Shown here piece after piece: positions 14,724-22,358 of a stretch of DNA of 33,792 nucleotides. Both the position numbers and the translations under genes were made by a program. How positions within the stretch are numbered: the first letter of the stretch is position 1; each line of letters starts with the position of its first letter. The DNA is from Bacteroidales bacterium UBA6828. Lineage in GTDB: Bacteria > Bacteroidota > Bacteroidia > Bacteroidales > Paludibacteraceae. The notes beneath the pieces were generated by a model. The model was not told where the DNA came from. It worked only from the letters and a program-made list of their open reading frames with translations, and searched no databases. Where the stretch lies: assembly GCA_002452095.1 (NCBI GenBank), contig DKEG01000029.1, positions 1-33,792 of the forward strand, in the 5' to 3' direction.

Positions 14724-15674
14724 TTACAAATGTCTTTCAATTATTTCTTTGATTCTATTTATATCTCCTCTCCAACAAGTGTTTATTGGTAAAGGCAATA
14801 GTTTCTCTACCAGTAAATCTTCTATATTATTTTTTTTTACCCAATCCGTCACATTTTTCCAATACGTTGCCACAAAGATTTTGTTGGCAATTAAATGCTG
14901 TCGGAGCAGCATATTTGCGGAATAGAAAGGATAAACCATTGGAACATCATCTGTTTCCAGAAGAAAGTGCAATAGATTATGAGTGGCAAGAGCATCATCC
15001 AACATTTGATAATTTGCACGGCGTTGTTGCCTGATGCCATCATAATCAATACTGCATAGTATTTTTTCCGTTAGGTTCGACATTTTGCGGATAGGATTGT
15101 TCTTTAACGAGTCATCATTTTTGCGGAATGCTTCATACCCCGCTTCTGCACCAATGTCTGCACGTATAAGCAAATGCGACATACGCTGATAAGACCGGTC
15201 TTGCTCCAATTCTTGGTTCAATAGTTGTGTTGTATAAAGATATGCCCCATCCGACACACCAAAGAACTTTCGCGGAGAATAGAACGTGTCTATACCCTCT
15301 ATGGGTTTTGCATAAAACGCCTGTGCATTATCCACAATCAACTGCGAGCCATACTGCAAAGCAAGACACTCTACACACCGTTGTTTCAGACCATAGTAGT
15401 TTGTATAGAGAAAAGCCTCATCGGGTAACAGGTTGTAGGATTTCACAGGCTCTAAATGCTCATTTATATGATAAAACTCATACGATACATTGCACTTCTG
15501 CAAGGGTTCGAGCATCACTTCACACGTATAATAGGGGATGTACACTTTCCTGTAACCACGTGCGCGCAAGATATACTCAAAACAATTACGAGCCGTATTA
15601 AGACGCAAAGCACCCTTGTGGTAGTGCTCTCCTTTGCGCAACTCCAACTCAAAATATCCTCCAATAGCGGTCAT
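14724..15674 (-). CDS. DegT/DnrJ/EryC1-like aminotransferase (short form)
   Basis: This gene encodes 316 residues, shorter than the ~370-residue family norm. The PLP-fold elements are still visible: YIPYYTCEVMLEPL (about 45-58), IVDNAQAFYA (113-122) with D115 and Q118 in place of the usual D-A-A-H/Q, and YSPRKFFGVSDGAYLY (132-147) with K136 as the likely Schiff-base lysine. It probably transaminates a keto-sugar or related glycan precursor, but the substrate is unknown and divergence in the pocket makes a non-aminotransferase role possible. It overlaps the upstream WbqC gene by 4 nt, a tight coupling that suggests the two act on one substrate. Twenty-six nt separate it from the ATP-grasp gene. 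Confidence 0.8.
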   Translation of the reverse strand: MTAIGGYFELELRKGEHYHKGALRLNTARNCFEYILRARGYRKVYIPYYTCEVMLEPLQKCNVSYEFYHINEHLEPVKSYNLLPDEAFLYTNYYGLKQRCVECLALQYGSQLIVDNAQAFYAKPIEGIDTFYSPRKFFGVSDGAYLYTTQLLNQELEQDRSYQRMSHLLIRADIGAEAGYEAFRKNDDSLKNNPIRKMSNLTEKILCSIDYDGIRQQRRANYQMLDDALATHNLLHFLLETDDVPMVYPFYSANMLLRQHLIANKIFVATYWKNVTDWVKKNNIEDLLVEKLLPLPINTCWRGDINRIKEIIERHL

Positions 15675-16360
15675 ACTAAAGTAAATTGGGTTAGTAGTTG
15701 TTGAGTTTGTTCCGGTGAATTAAACATCAAGACATCAATAATTGACAAATTAGCAACAAAATCGTTATGGAATTGGGGGTAACGGATATCGTTGGCTTGC
15801 AGGAAATAAAGATTGATGCCGTTTTGCAAGAATTCTTGTTTGTCGTATAGCGACTGCCCGCCAATGGCATTGTAGTAGGTATCTGCTCCAAGAATATGGC
15901 AGATATGCTTTACCTTGTCTTTTCCACGCAAGGTGTTGTCTTTGAAAATAGAAGAAGAAAGAAAAAACTCCGTATGGATACCCAAATAGTTCAAAACAGA
16001 TTGGAAACTATGCAACATGAATTCACCCAAAGAGCGATTAGGGTAGTTACAAATACGTTCAAGTAAATCCATGGTCGGTTGGTAATACGGTGCCTTTTTG
16101 TAGGCACTCTCCAACATACGAAAGAACTTGCGGAAATCATCACGAATAGTAATCTCGTTGAATAGTTTGTTCGGACTGGCACCATTGAGCGTAATGGTAA
16201 ACATGTGCCGTTCACCATTTAGCAGGATATTATTGCGACAAACCCAGCCCCCCTTGATATAGTTGACATCATCGTACACTACATACTTGTCTACGGCAGC
16301 CATCAGTTGCCAATAGCCGATGTAGGGCATGAAATAGGGTTGCATTATTCCGAGGGTCAT
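15671..16360 (-). CDS. WbqC family protein
   Basis: This gene encodes 229 residues from the ATG at 16360 (MTLGIMQPYFMPYIGYWQL). The open frame extends to a GTG at 16387 that touches the preceding gene's stop, but the family starts at the ATG. The IMQPYFMPYIGYWQL opening, the VYDDVNYIKGGWVCRNNI block (about 29-46) and the C-terminal SIIDVLMFNSPE identify the WbqC family (PF08889). The family is found in O-antigen and capsule clusters, and its exact reaction is not established as far as I know. It overlaps the DegT-like gene by 4 nt. The WbqC, DegT-like and ATP-grasp combination suggests a joint pathway for a modified amino sugar (inference). Confidence 0.88.
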   Translation of the reverse strand: MTLGIMQPYFMPYIGYWQLMAAVDKYVVYDDVNYIKGGWVCRNNILLNGERHMFTITLNGASPNKLFNEITIRDDFRKFFRMLESAYKKAPYYQPTMDLLERICNYPNRSLGEFMLHSFQSVLNYLGIHTEFFLSSSIFKDNTLRGKDKVKHICHILGADTYYNAIGGQSLYDKQEFLQNGINLYFLQANDIRYPQFHNDFVANLSIIDVLMFNSPEQTQQLLTQFTLV

Positions 16361-16386
16361 AATTTTGCGTATTAAGTTCGATGTCA

Positions 16387-17235
16387 CTATTGTATTTTGG
16401 GCGGTAGAACCTGTGTTGGCTCAGACTTAAACAAAGCGTTTCTATCCAACGTTTCCAGTATTGTCATTTGTTTTATGGCAATCTCATTTAACCGTGTCAA
16501 ACGTACTGATTGATTCATGCCATCATTAATGAATACTGCATTCAAGTTCTCCAAATTACTCAAACATATCAATTGATTGATAGTGGCGTAATCCCTTATA
16601 TTTCCTTTTTGTTGCGGATGGCTTTCACGCCACTCTTTTGCCGTTATTCCGAAAAGTGCCACATTTAGTACATCTGCTTCTTCGGCATATATCAATGACT
16701 TATGTTTGGCATCAATCTCTTGCGGAATTAAATTTGTCTTTATGGCATCTGTATGAATATGATAGTTGAGTTTGCTAAGTTCACGTTTTGCAGTCCAACC
16801 AAGTACACGCCGCCTTTCTTCCTGCAAAACTTGATATTGTTTTACCAACAAAAGTTGGAAACGCGGACTTATCCACATACCAAAATGATATGCTATATCT
16901 TTATGAGCATAGGTTCCTCCATAGCGTCCCGTTTTTGCTACAATACCAATAGCATTTGTACGCTCAATCCATTGCTTAGTAGAAAGGACAAAATTATTGC
17001 TACCTGCCTCATTTCTAATTGTACCGAATTCGGTATAATTAAAATTGGGGTTGTATAGAAGTTCCCACTCTCCCAGATATTCAATCGTACTTTTCAGACT
17101 CATCCATTTGAAAATAATATGCTCTTGCATTTGGCTATGAGCCATATCCGTCAAACTGATATAATCTTCACCATTAAAGCCATTCAATACGGATATTTCG
17201 GATGATTCTACTATGATTTTATCCAATTTTGCCAT
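16387..17235 (-). CDS. KilA-N domain DNA-binding protein
   Basis: This gene encodes 282 residues. Residues ~20-140 form a KilA-N domain: DYISLTDMAHSQ (24-35), WMSLKSTIEYLGEWELLYNPNF, RTNAIGIVAKTGRYGGTYAHKDIAYHFGMWISPRFQLLLVKQYQ. That domain is a DNA-binding module known from phage P1 KilA and widespread in Bacteroidetes accessory genes. The C-terminal ~140 residues are helical, with no domain I recognise. The protein is probably cytoplasmic and may act as a regulator or phage-related factor. It starts inside the 3' end of a truncated hipA ORF, where it appears to occupy the place of the missing hipA body. It is AT-rich compared with the DegT gene upstream. Confidence 0.82.
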   Translation of the reverse strand: MAKLDKIIVESSEISVLNGFNGEDYISLTDMAHSQMQEHIIFKWMSLKSTIEYLGEWELLYNPNFNYTEFGTIRNEAGSNNFVLSTKQWIERTNAIGIVAKTGRYGGTYAHKDIAYHFGMWISPRFQLLLVKQYQVLQEERRRVLGWTAKRELSKLNYHIHTDAIKTNLIPQEIDAKHKSLIYAEEADVLNVALFGITAKEWRESHPQQKGNIRDYATINQLICLSNLENLNAVFINDGMNQSVRLTRLNEIAIKQMTILETLDRNALFKSEPTQVLPPKIQ

Positions 17236-17384
17236 AAAATTTTGTTTATTACCAACTTATCGTAAAAATACCAGTACTCCTTACATATTGAGTATGCAAA
17301 CACGGCACGATGAGAGGCATCATCCCAATAGATGCGTCCTACCTCCCGGTTCCAAAGCCATATTGATACAATGTTATTTTCCAT
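17211..17384 (-). pseudogene. hipA: Truncated hipA remnant (57 codons)
   Basis: I found this by translating the reverse strand after the HipB-like gene. The ORF runs from ATG at 17384 to TAG at 17211. Its first ~31 residues (MENNIVSIWLWNREVGRIYW followed by DDASHRAVFAY) match the start of Bacteroidetes HipA kinases, which continue for about 300-400 residues. Here the similarity stops after FAY, and the ORF ends after 26 unrelated codons (SICKEYWYFYDK...). It overlaps the HipB-like gene by 11 nt, which is the normal hipB-hipA arrangement. The kinase domain is absent, so no active toxin is made. The KilA-N gene begins within its tail. Confidence 0.65.
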
Positions 17385-17697
17385 GCCTTATACGTTTGGG
17401 CAGTTGTCCGTTTCGTTCTGAGAGGACATAAGGAGAGATTGGCATATCGGGCAAGAGGTCTGCAACCGGTGCCAGTTGGTCAATCACACGCAACAATGAT
17501 AAGAAATTGCCAATCGTGGTGATATTGGTAGCCTTGCCCTGTTCAAAGGCCTGAAGAGTAAGCAAACCAACCCCGGCACGCTCCGCAACCTCTTTCTGCG
17601 TCAAGTGAGCAGTCAGGCGATATGTACGATATTGCGCACCTAATGCCTGCACAATAGCCGCATTGGAAAGAGCCGATATATTTTCTTTATTGAGCAT
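17374..17697 (-). CDS. hipB: HipB-like XRE-family regulator
   Basis: This gene encodes 107 residues with a single XRE helix-turn-helix at about 28-55 (LTQKEVAERAGVGLLTLQAF, then an FEQGKA-type third helix). The layout, with an N-terminal helix, HTH and a short C-terminal tail, is that of Bacteroidetes HipB antitoxins encoded just before hipA. It would bind its own operator and, in an intact system, the HipA kinase. The downstream hipA survives only as a 57-codon remnant, so this is an orphan antitoxin. Upstream there is a short palindrome (17740-17750, ACAGATTCTGT) that could be its operator. I saw no full-consensus promoter; TAATGTTG (17708-17715) has one mismatch in the -7 box and lacks a good -33. 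Confidence 0.8.
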   Translation of the reverse strand: MLNKENISALSNAAIVQALGAQYRTYRLTAHLTQKEVAERAGVGLLTLQAFEQGKATNITTIGNFLSLLRVIDQLAPVADLLPDMPISPYVLSERNGQLPKRIRHGK

Positions 17698-17767
17698 ATT
17701 TTTGTCACAACATTACAGTTGGTTTATTATTCTTTACAGACAGATTCTGTTCGTAATAGATAATATA

Positions 17768-18898
17768 TTATACCTTACAAGACACTCTGATTATATCTAT
17801 CACCCGCTGAATGTCGTTGTCTGTGAGGGCGTGGTGCATGGGGAGGCAGATGACTTGGGAGGCGAGGCGGTTGGCTAGGGGGAGGTTTGCTTCATCTGCC
17901 GACGGATAGGTCTTGTATGGTTCGAAGGCTGTTATGAGAGGATAGAAATAACGGCGACCTAATACGTTCTGCGTCTTCATGAACTCGTACAAAGCATCAC
18001 GGGACATTCGATAGTCGTCAGTTACCAGAATCGGGAAATAGGCGTAGTTCCACTTGAAAGTCGGATTGATTTCGTAAGGGAACAGTTCTATGCCCTTAAC
18101 GTCTGCCAAAGCGGCTACGTACTTCTCGGCAACGCGTTTGCGGGCAGCAATGGCAGCGTCCACTTGGCGCAAGTTGAGCAGTCCATAGGCAGCACGCATC
18201 TCGTCCATCTTGGAGTTGATACCCGGTGCAACGACCGTTGTCTCACCACGGAAGCCGAAGTTCTTCAGGTTGTCCACATCGTACTTCATCTCCGCACTAT
18301 GAACGACCATGGCACCACCTTCAACAGTGTTGTACACCTTGGTGGCATGAAAACTCAATGTGCTGATGTCGCCCCATTCAAGAACAGAACGTTCTTTGTA
18401 CGTAACGCCAAAAGCATGGGCGGCATCGTAGATAATTTTGAGGTTGTGCTTTTTAGCGACAGCATCTATGGCTTCCACATCACACGGGCAGCCATAGACA
18501 TGAACGGGCATTATGGCGACCGTTTTGTCTGTGATAGCGGCCTCTATCTTGGAGGGGTCTATATTGCCATTCTCGGGGAGAACATCCACAAAGACGGGCG
18601 TCAGTTTGTTCCACCATATAGAATGGGTGGTTGCCACAAACGAATAGGGCGTGGTAATGACCTCCCCCTCAGTAATGCCCAACGCCTGCAAAGCCGTGAT
18701 GAGGGGCAACGTGCCGTTGGTAAATAAGGAAAGGTACTCTACACTGAGGTAGGCGGCAAGAGCCTGCTCCAACTGCCGGTGATAATAGCCGTTGTTGGTA
18801 ATCCACTTGCGAGACCAGATGTCTTGGAGCAGTTTGGTGTATTCCTCCAAGTCGGGAAGGAGGGGGGAGGTGACTGTTATTTGATTATCGGCATTCAT
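17768..18898 (-). CDS. DegT/DnrJ/EryC1/StrS sugar aminotransferase
   Basis: This gene encodes 376 residues from ATG at 18898, which overlaps the wzt stop by 4 nt (ATGA). The open frame continues 21 codons further upstream but only within wzt. It has the complete PLP-dependent sugar aminotransferase fold: SRKWITNNGYYHRQLE (about 29-44), TPYSFVATTHSI, IYDAAHAFG with D158, and SFHATKVYNTVEGG with the Schiff-base K187. It ends with the usual small C-terminal domain (CLPMHHALTDNDIQRVIDII). It should transfer an amino group from Glu to a nucleotide-linked 4-keto or 3-keto deoxysugar, making an amino sugar for the glycan. The neighbouring export ATPase supports this. GC content is higher than in the genes that follow. 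Confidence 0.9.
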   Translation of the reverse strand: MNADNQITVTSPLLPDLEEYTKLLQDIWSRKWITNNGYYHRQLEQALAAYLSVEYLSLFTNGTLPLITALQALGITEGEVITTPYSFVATTHSIWWNKLTPVFVDVLPENGNIDPSKIEAAITDKTVAIMPVHVYGCPCDVEAIDAVAKKHNLKIIYDAAHAFGVTYKERSVLEWGDISTLSFHATKVYNTVEGGAMVVHSAEMKYDVDNLKNFGFRGETTVVAPGINSKMDEMRAAYGLLNLRQVDAAIAARKRVAEKYVAALADVKGIELFPYEINPTFKWNYAYFPILVTDDYRMSRDALYEFMKTQNVLGRRYFYPLITAFEPYKTYPSADEANLPLANRLASQVICLPMHHALTDNDIQRVIDIIRVSCKV

Positions 18899-20181
18899 TT
18901 GAGTTTCACTTCTGTATAATTGAATTGCGGCGTGATGTCGCCGGGTTCTTTTCCCATCCAACCACCAATCTCGATGGCTTTGTTGGCAACCATAAACGAA
19001 ACGACATCTTGTGCATAAGCAAGAGAATAAGTATTATTTGTTTGCACAACAGGCAAAAAGTCCAATGAGAAGGTTCCCCAATTGAGAAAGTTACCCGGAA
19101 TTTGGCATATCTGCTCATACTCTCCTGTTTCGTGGTGTCTGTCATAACAACGCCCACCACCGGAAGTAGAGAAAAGACGTTCTCCTTGCTCGTTTTTCAA
19201 ATGCAGCGTAATCCAGAACTTGTTATATGCTTTGGTTAGACGATAGCGTATAACAATTTCCAAATCATCTGTCATGCGCATCACATCGGTATAATCGCCT
19301 CCTTTAGGGCGGACACCAATCTCTAATAACTCAAAGCCATATCCCTTATATTGAGGTTCCGACCACGACTTATGATTATCTATTGCACTATCACCACGGA
19401 GATAATGGGTTACAATGGGGTCGATGTCGCCTTGATCGAAGAGTTGTCCGTTCTGAAGAATGATGCCGTGTTTGCAAAGACTCTTGACGCTAGTCATATT
19501 GTGGGAGACGAAGAGGACGGTGCGGCCTTCGCCGTGAGAGATGTCCTGCATCTTGCCGATGGCTTTCTTTTGGAATTCCGCATCGCCGACTGCCAATACT
19601 TCGTCCACCACCAAGATTTCGGGGTCGAGATGGGCGGCAACGGCAAAGCCCAAACGAACCATCATACCACTACTATAACGCTTGACGGGGGTATCAAGGT
19701 AGCGTTCGCAGCCGGAGAAAGCAACGATTTCATCGAGTTTGGAGGTGATTTCCTGTTTGGTCATACCAAGGATGGCTCCGTTCATATAGATGTTCTCACG
19801 CCCCGTCATCTCGCTATGGAAACCCGTACCTACTTCCAACAGCGAGGCTATGCGTCCGCGAGCACGAATAGAGCCTGTGGTGGGCGCAGTAACCTTACTA
19901 AGGAGTTTGAGAAGCGTGGACTTGCCGGCACCGTTCTTGCCGATGATACCAACTACATCGCCCTGCTCCACTTTGAAATCAATGTCGCGGAGTGCCCAGA
20001 CGTACTCGGAGTTGCCCTTGGAGGCACGGTCGTTGACCTCGCCGATTTTCAGATAGGGATCCTCACGGCGCAGGATGCTGGTCTGGAACCAGCGGTCGAG
20101 GTCGTGGGCGATAGTGCCTGTGGATACTACCCCCAGGCGGTATTGTTTGCTGACGTGATTAAATTCTATTGCGGTTGCCAT
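18895..20181 (-). CDS. wzt: Polysaccharide ABC exporter ATP-binding protein with Wzt-type C-terminal domain
   Basis: This gene encodes 428 residues. The ABC domain spans about 1-250: Walker A GKNGAGKST (81-89), signature YSSGMMVRL (169-177), Walker B ILVVDE (189-194) and switch His H227 in SHNMT. The segment LEVGTGFHSEMTGRENIYMNG is characteristic of the Wzt/KpsT/TagH group. Residues ~270-428 form a Wzt C-terminal domain (beta-rich, with YRLTKAYNKFWITLHLKN, ISLDFLPV-like strands), which in O-antigen exporters recognises the modified glycan end. It powers export of undecaprenyl-linked polysaccharide across the inner membrane. The permease partner (Wzm), normally adjacent, is absent here. Own promoter at 20227-20258; first gene of accessory region B. 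Confidence 0.92.
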   Translation of the reverse strand: MATAIEFNHVSKQYRLGVVSTGTIAHDLDRWFQTSILRREDPYLKIGEVNDRASKGNSEYVWALRDIDFKVEQGDVVGIIGKNGAGKSTLLKLLSKVTAPTTGSIRARGRIASLLEVGTGFHSEMTGRENIYMNGAILGMTKQEITSKLDEIVAFSGCERYLDTPVKRYSSGMMVRLGFAVAAHLDPEILVVDEVLAVGDAEFQKKAIGKMQDISHGEGRTVLFVSHNMTSVKSLCKHGIILQNGQLFDQGDIDPIVTHYLRGDSAIDNHKSWSEPQYKGYGFELLEIGVRPKGGDYTDVMRMTDDLEIVIRYRLTKAYNKFWITLHLKNEQGERLFSTSGGGRCYDRHHETGEYEQICQIPGNFLNWGTFSLDFLPVVQTNNTYSLAYAQDVVSFMVANKAIEIGGWMGKEPGDITPQFNYTEVKLK

Positions 20182-20226
20182 TGTGTATATTCATTTCTTT
20201 TATATGCAATCAAACGCTATCGCCTG

Positions 20227-20258
20227 CAAAATTAGTAAATTTTTATGATATAGACAAA
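20227..20258 (-). promoter_or_regulatory. Promoter of the wzt operon
   Basis: On the minus strand TAATTTTG (20227-20234) is a perfect -7 box, and TTTG (20255-20258) lies 20 nt upstream. It gives a leader of about 40 nt before the wzt ATG. Confidence 0.75.
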
Positions 20259-20410
20259 AATAAACGCCGATAGGGCAAAGAAAGTAACATTCTGCTATTG
20301 CAGGAATGGCTTCTGAACTGCTCATAAAACCGAGACAAGAGGTAGAAACAAGAAATGGCTAAAGACAGCACGGATGGCTGTACTTATGTATCATTTTGAT
20401 AGTATCACTA

Positions 20411-20441
20411 TTGTTGGTGTGGGAAAATTGTAGTAATTTTG
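20411..20441 (+). promoter_or_regulatory. Promoter of the SprT-like gene (decides its start)
   Basis: TTG (20411-20413), a 20-nt spacer and TAATTTTG (20434-20441) form a consensus promoter. The upstream in-frame TTG at 20439 lies within the -7 box. Translation must therefore begin at the ATG at 20463. Confidence 0.75.
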
Positions 20442-20462
20442 CGGGGTGGTTATGATTTGGAA

Positions 20463-21173
20463 ATGATTGCAACAAAGGAATATATAGAAAGGAAGTTTGC
20501 AGAATACAACGCATTGTATTTTGACGGGGCGTTGCCGGAGATACCCGTGCGGCTGAGCAATGCCAAAGGATTTCTCGGGAAAGTATCATACCGGAAAGTG
20601 CGGCAAGGACTATTCGGCAAGACGAAAAACACGGATTTTGTACTGCGTATCAACACACGGATAGACCTGCCCGAGGAGGTGATAGAAGACACGATTCTGC
20701 ACGAGATGATACACTACTACATAGGCTACCACCAGTTGGAGGACACCTCGTCGCACGGGCAGTTGTTCCGACAGATGATGACCCGTATCAACCAAGAGGG
20801 CAAGCGGCATATTACGATTTCGCACCGTCTGACCGACGAACAGCAGACACAGGCTGCGGGCAAAGAGAAAGTGCGGGTAGTGGGCGTCATACACTTCAAA
20901 GACGGACGGACGGGGGTAAAGATTGTACCCAAACAAGTGCGCTCCATCGTGCATTTTCACAACACCGCACCGGTGCATTTCCCGATAGAGCAGATCGAAT
21001 GGTATCTGACAAAAAACGGGTACTTTGGCAAGTACCCGTCGTCGAATGCACTACGTATTTATCTGATTGGCAACACGGAAGAACTGACAGACGCATTATC
21101 CGATGCACGCAGGATACTCTATGACGGACACACAGTAAGGCTGGCTAATTCAAATAATAGTCAATCGTGGTAA
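20463..21173 (+). CDS. SprT-like zinc metalloprotein
   Basis: This gene encodes 236 residues from the ATG at 20463. The SprT-like domain occupies about 1-125: an N-terminal helix (EYIERKFAEYNALYFDGALP), then LHEMIHYYI with the zinc motif H80-E81-x-x-H84, and the third ligand in TSSHGQLF (H98). The family includes SprT and Spartan, DNA-associated zinc proteases. The bacterial homologues are poorly studied, so protease activity is inferred. The C-terminal ~100 residues, with HFKDGRTGVKIVPKQ and a strand-rich end, replace the usual zinc ribbon. The gene converges on the SIMPL gene, and the two coding regions overlap by 29 bp at their 3' ends. No dedicated terminator is visible between them. Confidence 0.85.
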   Translation: MIATKEYIERKFAEYNALYFDGALPEIPVRLSNAKGFLGKVSYRKVRQGLFGKTKNTDFVLRINTRIDLPEEVIEDTILHEMIHYYIGYHQLEDTSSHGQLFRQMMTRINQEGKRHITISHRLTDEQQTQAAGKEKVRVVGVIHFKDGRTGVKIVPKQVRSIVHFHNTAPVHFPIEQIEWYLTKNGYFGKYPSSNALRIYLIGNTEELTDALSDARRILYDGHTVRLANSNNSQSW

Positions 21174-21834
21174 CGACACGTACGTGCTTGATCCACGGTT
21201 GGTACTGGTCGCTCTCTACCGAGAACTGCCCCTGGTAGGCACTTCGGATGCTGCCCAGCGAGCAATTGGCATCATCGGCGAATTTCTGCGCCACGGTGCG
21301 TGCATTCTTGGTGGCTTCCTCAATCATCTGCGGCTTGAGTTCGGTCAGTCCGTTGAACTGATAATCTAGATTCCAGTCCTGCGAATTGACGATAATCCCC
21401 CGCCCGAGCAGTTCGCTCTGGCAGCCCTGAGATGCCACGACACGGGACACATCGGCGGTGCTGACGACTATCGTCCTATCGAGCGAGTAGCGATAGTCGG
21501 GACGACGGTCGCCATAGTAATTATTCCACATATCCTGTACGGAGGTGCTGCCCACACGCAAGTCGGACTCGGCAAAACCCTTGTCCATCAGAAAACGTTT
21601 GACGGTTTCGGTGACGGTATTGATGTCCTTGTAAGCCGTGGGGAGGTCGTTGCCATGGACTGTAAAAGACATTGGCCAAACGGCATAGTCCGCCTGTACA
21701 TCGCGCGTAGAAAGCCCTTTGACCACCACGGAACGATCCTTGGCGGCATAGGTGCGGAACCCAAGATAAACAAACATTCCCGCCAAAGCGAGACCCAACG
21801 CCACCACGCAGGCGGCAAAAAGATTGTTTTTCAT
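21145..21834 (-). CDS. SIMPL domain (DUF541) protein, membrane-anchored
   Basis: This gene encodes 229 residues. A single hydrophobic segment (about 5-28, LFAACVVALGLALAGMFVYL) acts as a signal anchor, so the rest should be periplasmic. The SIMPL/DUF541 fold is recognised from VVVKGLSTRDVQADYAVWPMSF (36-57), KRFLMDKGFAESDLRVGSTSV and, in the second half, the conserved helix EEATKNARTVAQKFADDANC followed by SIRSAYQGQFSV. The family forms oligomeric periplasmic or outer-membrane proteins of unclear function; one member, BP26, is a Brucella antigen. The gene overlaps the SprT-like gene tail-to-tail by 29 bp. I found no TAnnTTTG promoter directly upstream. Confidence 0.85.
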   Translation of the reverse strand: MKNNLFAACVVALGLALAGMFVYLGFRTYAAKDRSVVVKGLSTRDVQADYAVWPMSFTVHGNDLPTAYKDINTVTETVKRFLMDKGFAESDLRVGSTSVQDMWNNYYGDRRPDYRYSLDRTIVVSTADVSRVVASQGCQSELLGRGIIVNSQDWNLDYQFNGLTELKPQMIEEATKNARTVAQKFADDANCSLGSIRSAYQGQFSVESDQYQPWIKHVRVVTTIDYYLN

Positions 21835-22358
21835 TGCAGTTGTGTTTTAGTTTGATAAAGACGGGGCAAAAAATGTGCCAGTGTAATTATAAAAAGGATG
21901 TTAATTAACGTGTAATTAGACGTTATTTTTGCGGAAGGAACATATAAACATAATAATTAACGTGAGTTTGACATAACGAGAATCTATAAAAACAAAACTT
22001 GCAAAACCTTTTTTTGCGGCGCAACCGACATCCCACTGCGCATTGCTGGCGGGAACCCTGTAACACGCGCCGCGCTTTCTATACAATATATGGTCAAAAA
22101 TTATTCAAATAGCCAAATTTGGGCTGTTTGGAACGGACGGCTACGCCGTATTACCACAAATTAACCATAAATTTTATATCCAAAATTAGCGCAACTGACG
22201 TTAATTAGCTATTAATCAACCATAAATTTTATCTGTTAGAAACGTTAATTTGGGGGAGGAACATATATAAACATATAATTAGCCATTAATTTATTTCGAT
22301 ATATGAAAGATTTTTTATATCTTTGCGGGCAAAACACACAATATATAGTTTTAGATAT
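21835..22358. other. 524-base gene-free stretch with imperfect repeats and a GC-rich hairpin segment
   Basis: Between the divergent SIMPL and BadF-like genes there is a pair of ~50-bp imperfect direct repeats, around 21914-21962 and 22236-22290, both with GGAACATATA..AAACATA. A 15-bp exact repeat AACCATAAATTTTAT occurs at 22163-22177 and 22218-22232. A GC-rich island (22016-22080) has 7-bp arms GCGGCGC (22016-22022) and GCGCCGC (22067-22073). TATTTTTG (21924-21931) would be a -7 box but lacks a good -33. No ORF is convincing. Confidence 0.55.
22294..22325 (+). promoter_or_regulatory. Promoter of the BadF-like gene
   Basis: TATCTTTG (22318-22325) is a good -7 box. The -33 position holds TTTC (22294-22297), one base off consensus, with a 20-nt spacer. 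It also rules out translation from the upstream in-frame codon at 22323. Confidence 0.55.

Noticed and set aside
16361..16387. Nine-residue N-terminal extension of WbqC from a GTG
   Set aside because: The family begins at the ATG at 16360 (MTLGIMQPYF). The extension only touches the upstream stop.
19351..20235. 294-residue + strand ORF
   Set aside because: It is antisense to wzt, whose ABC motifs are complete. The long open frame follows from codon bias.
20439..20462. Upstream TTG start for the SprT-like gene
   Set aside because: The codon is part of the -7 promoter box and would not be transcribed.
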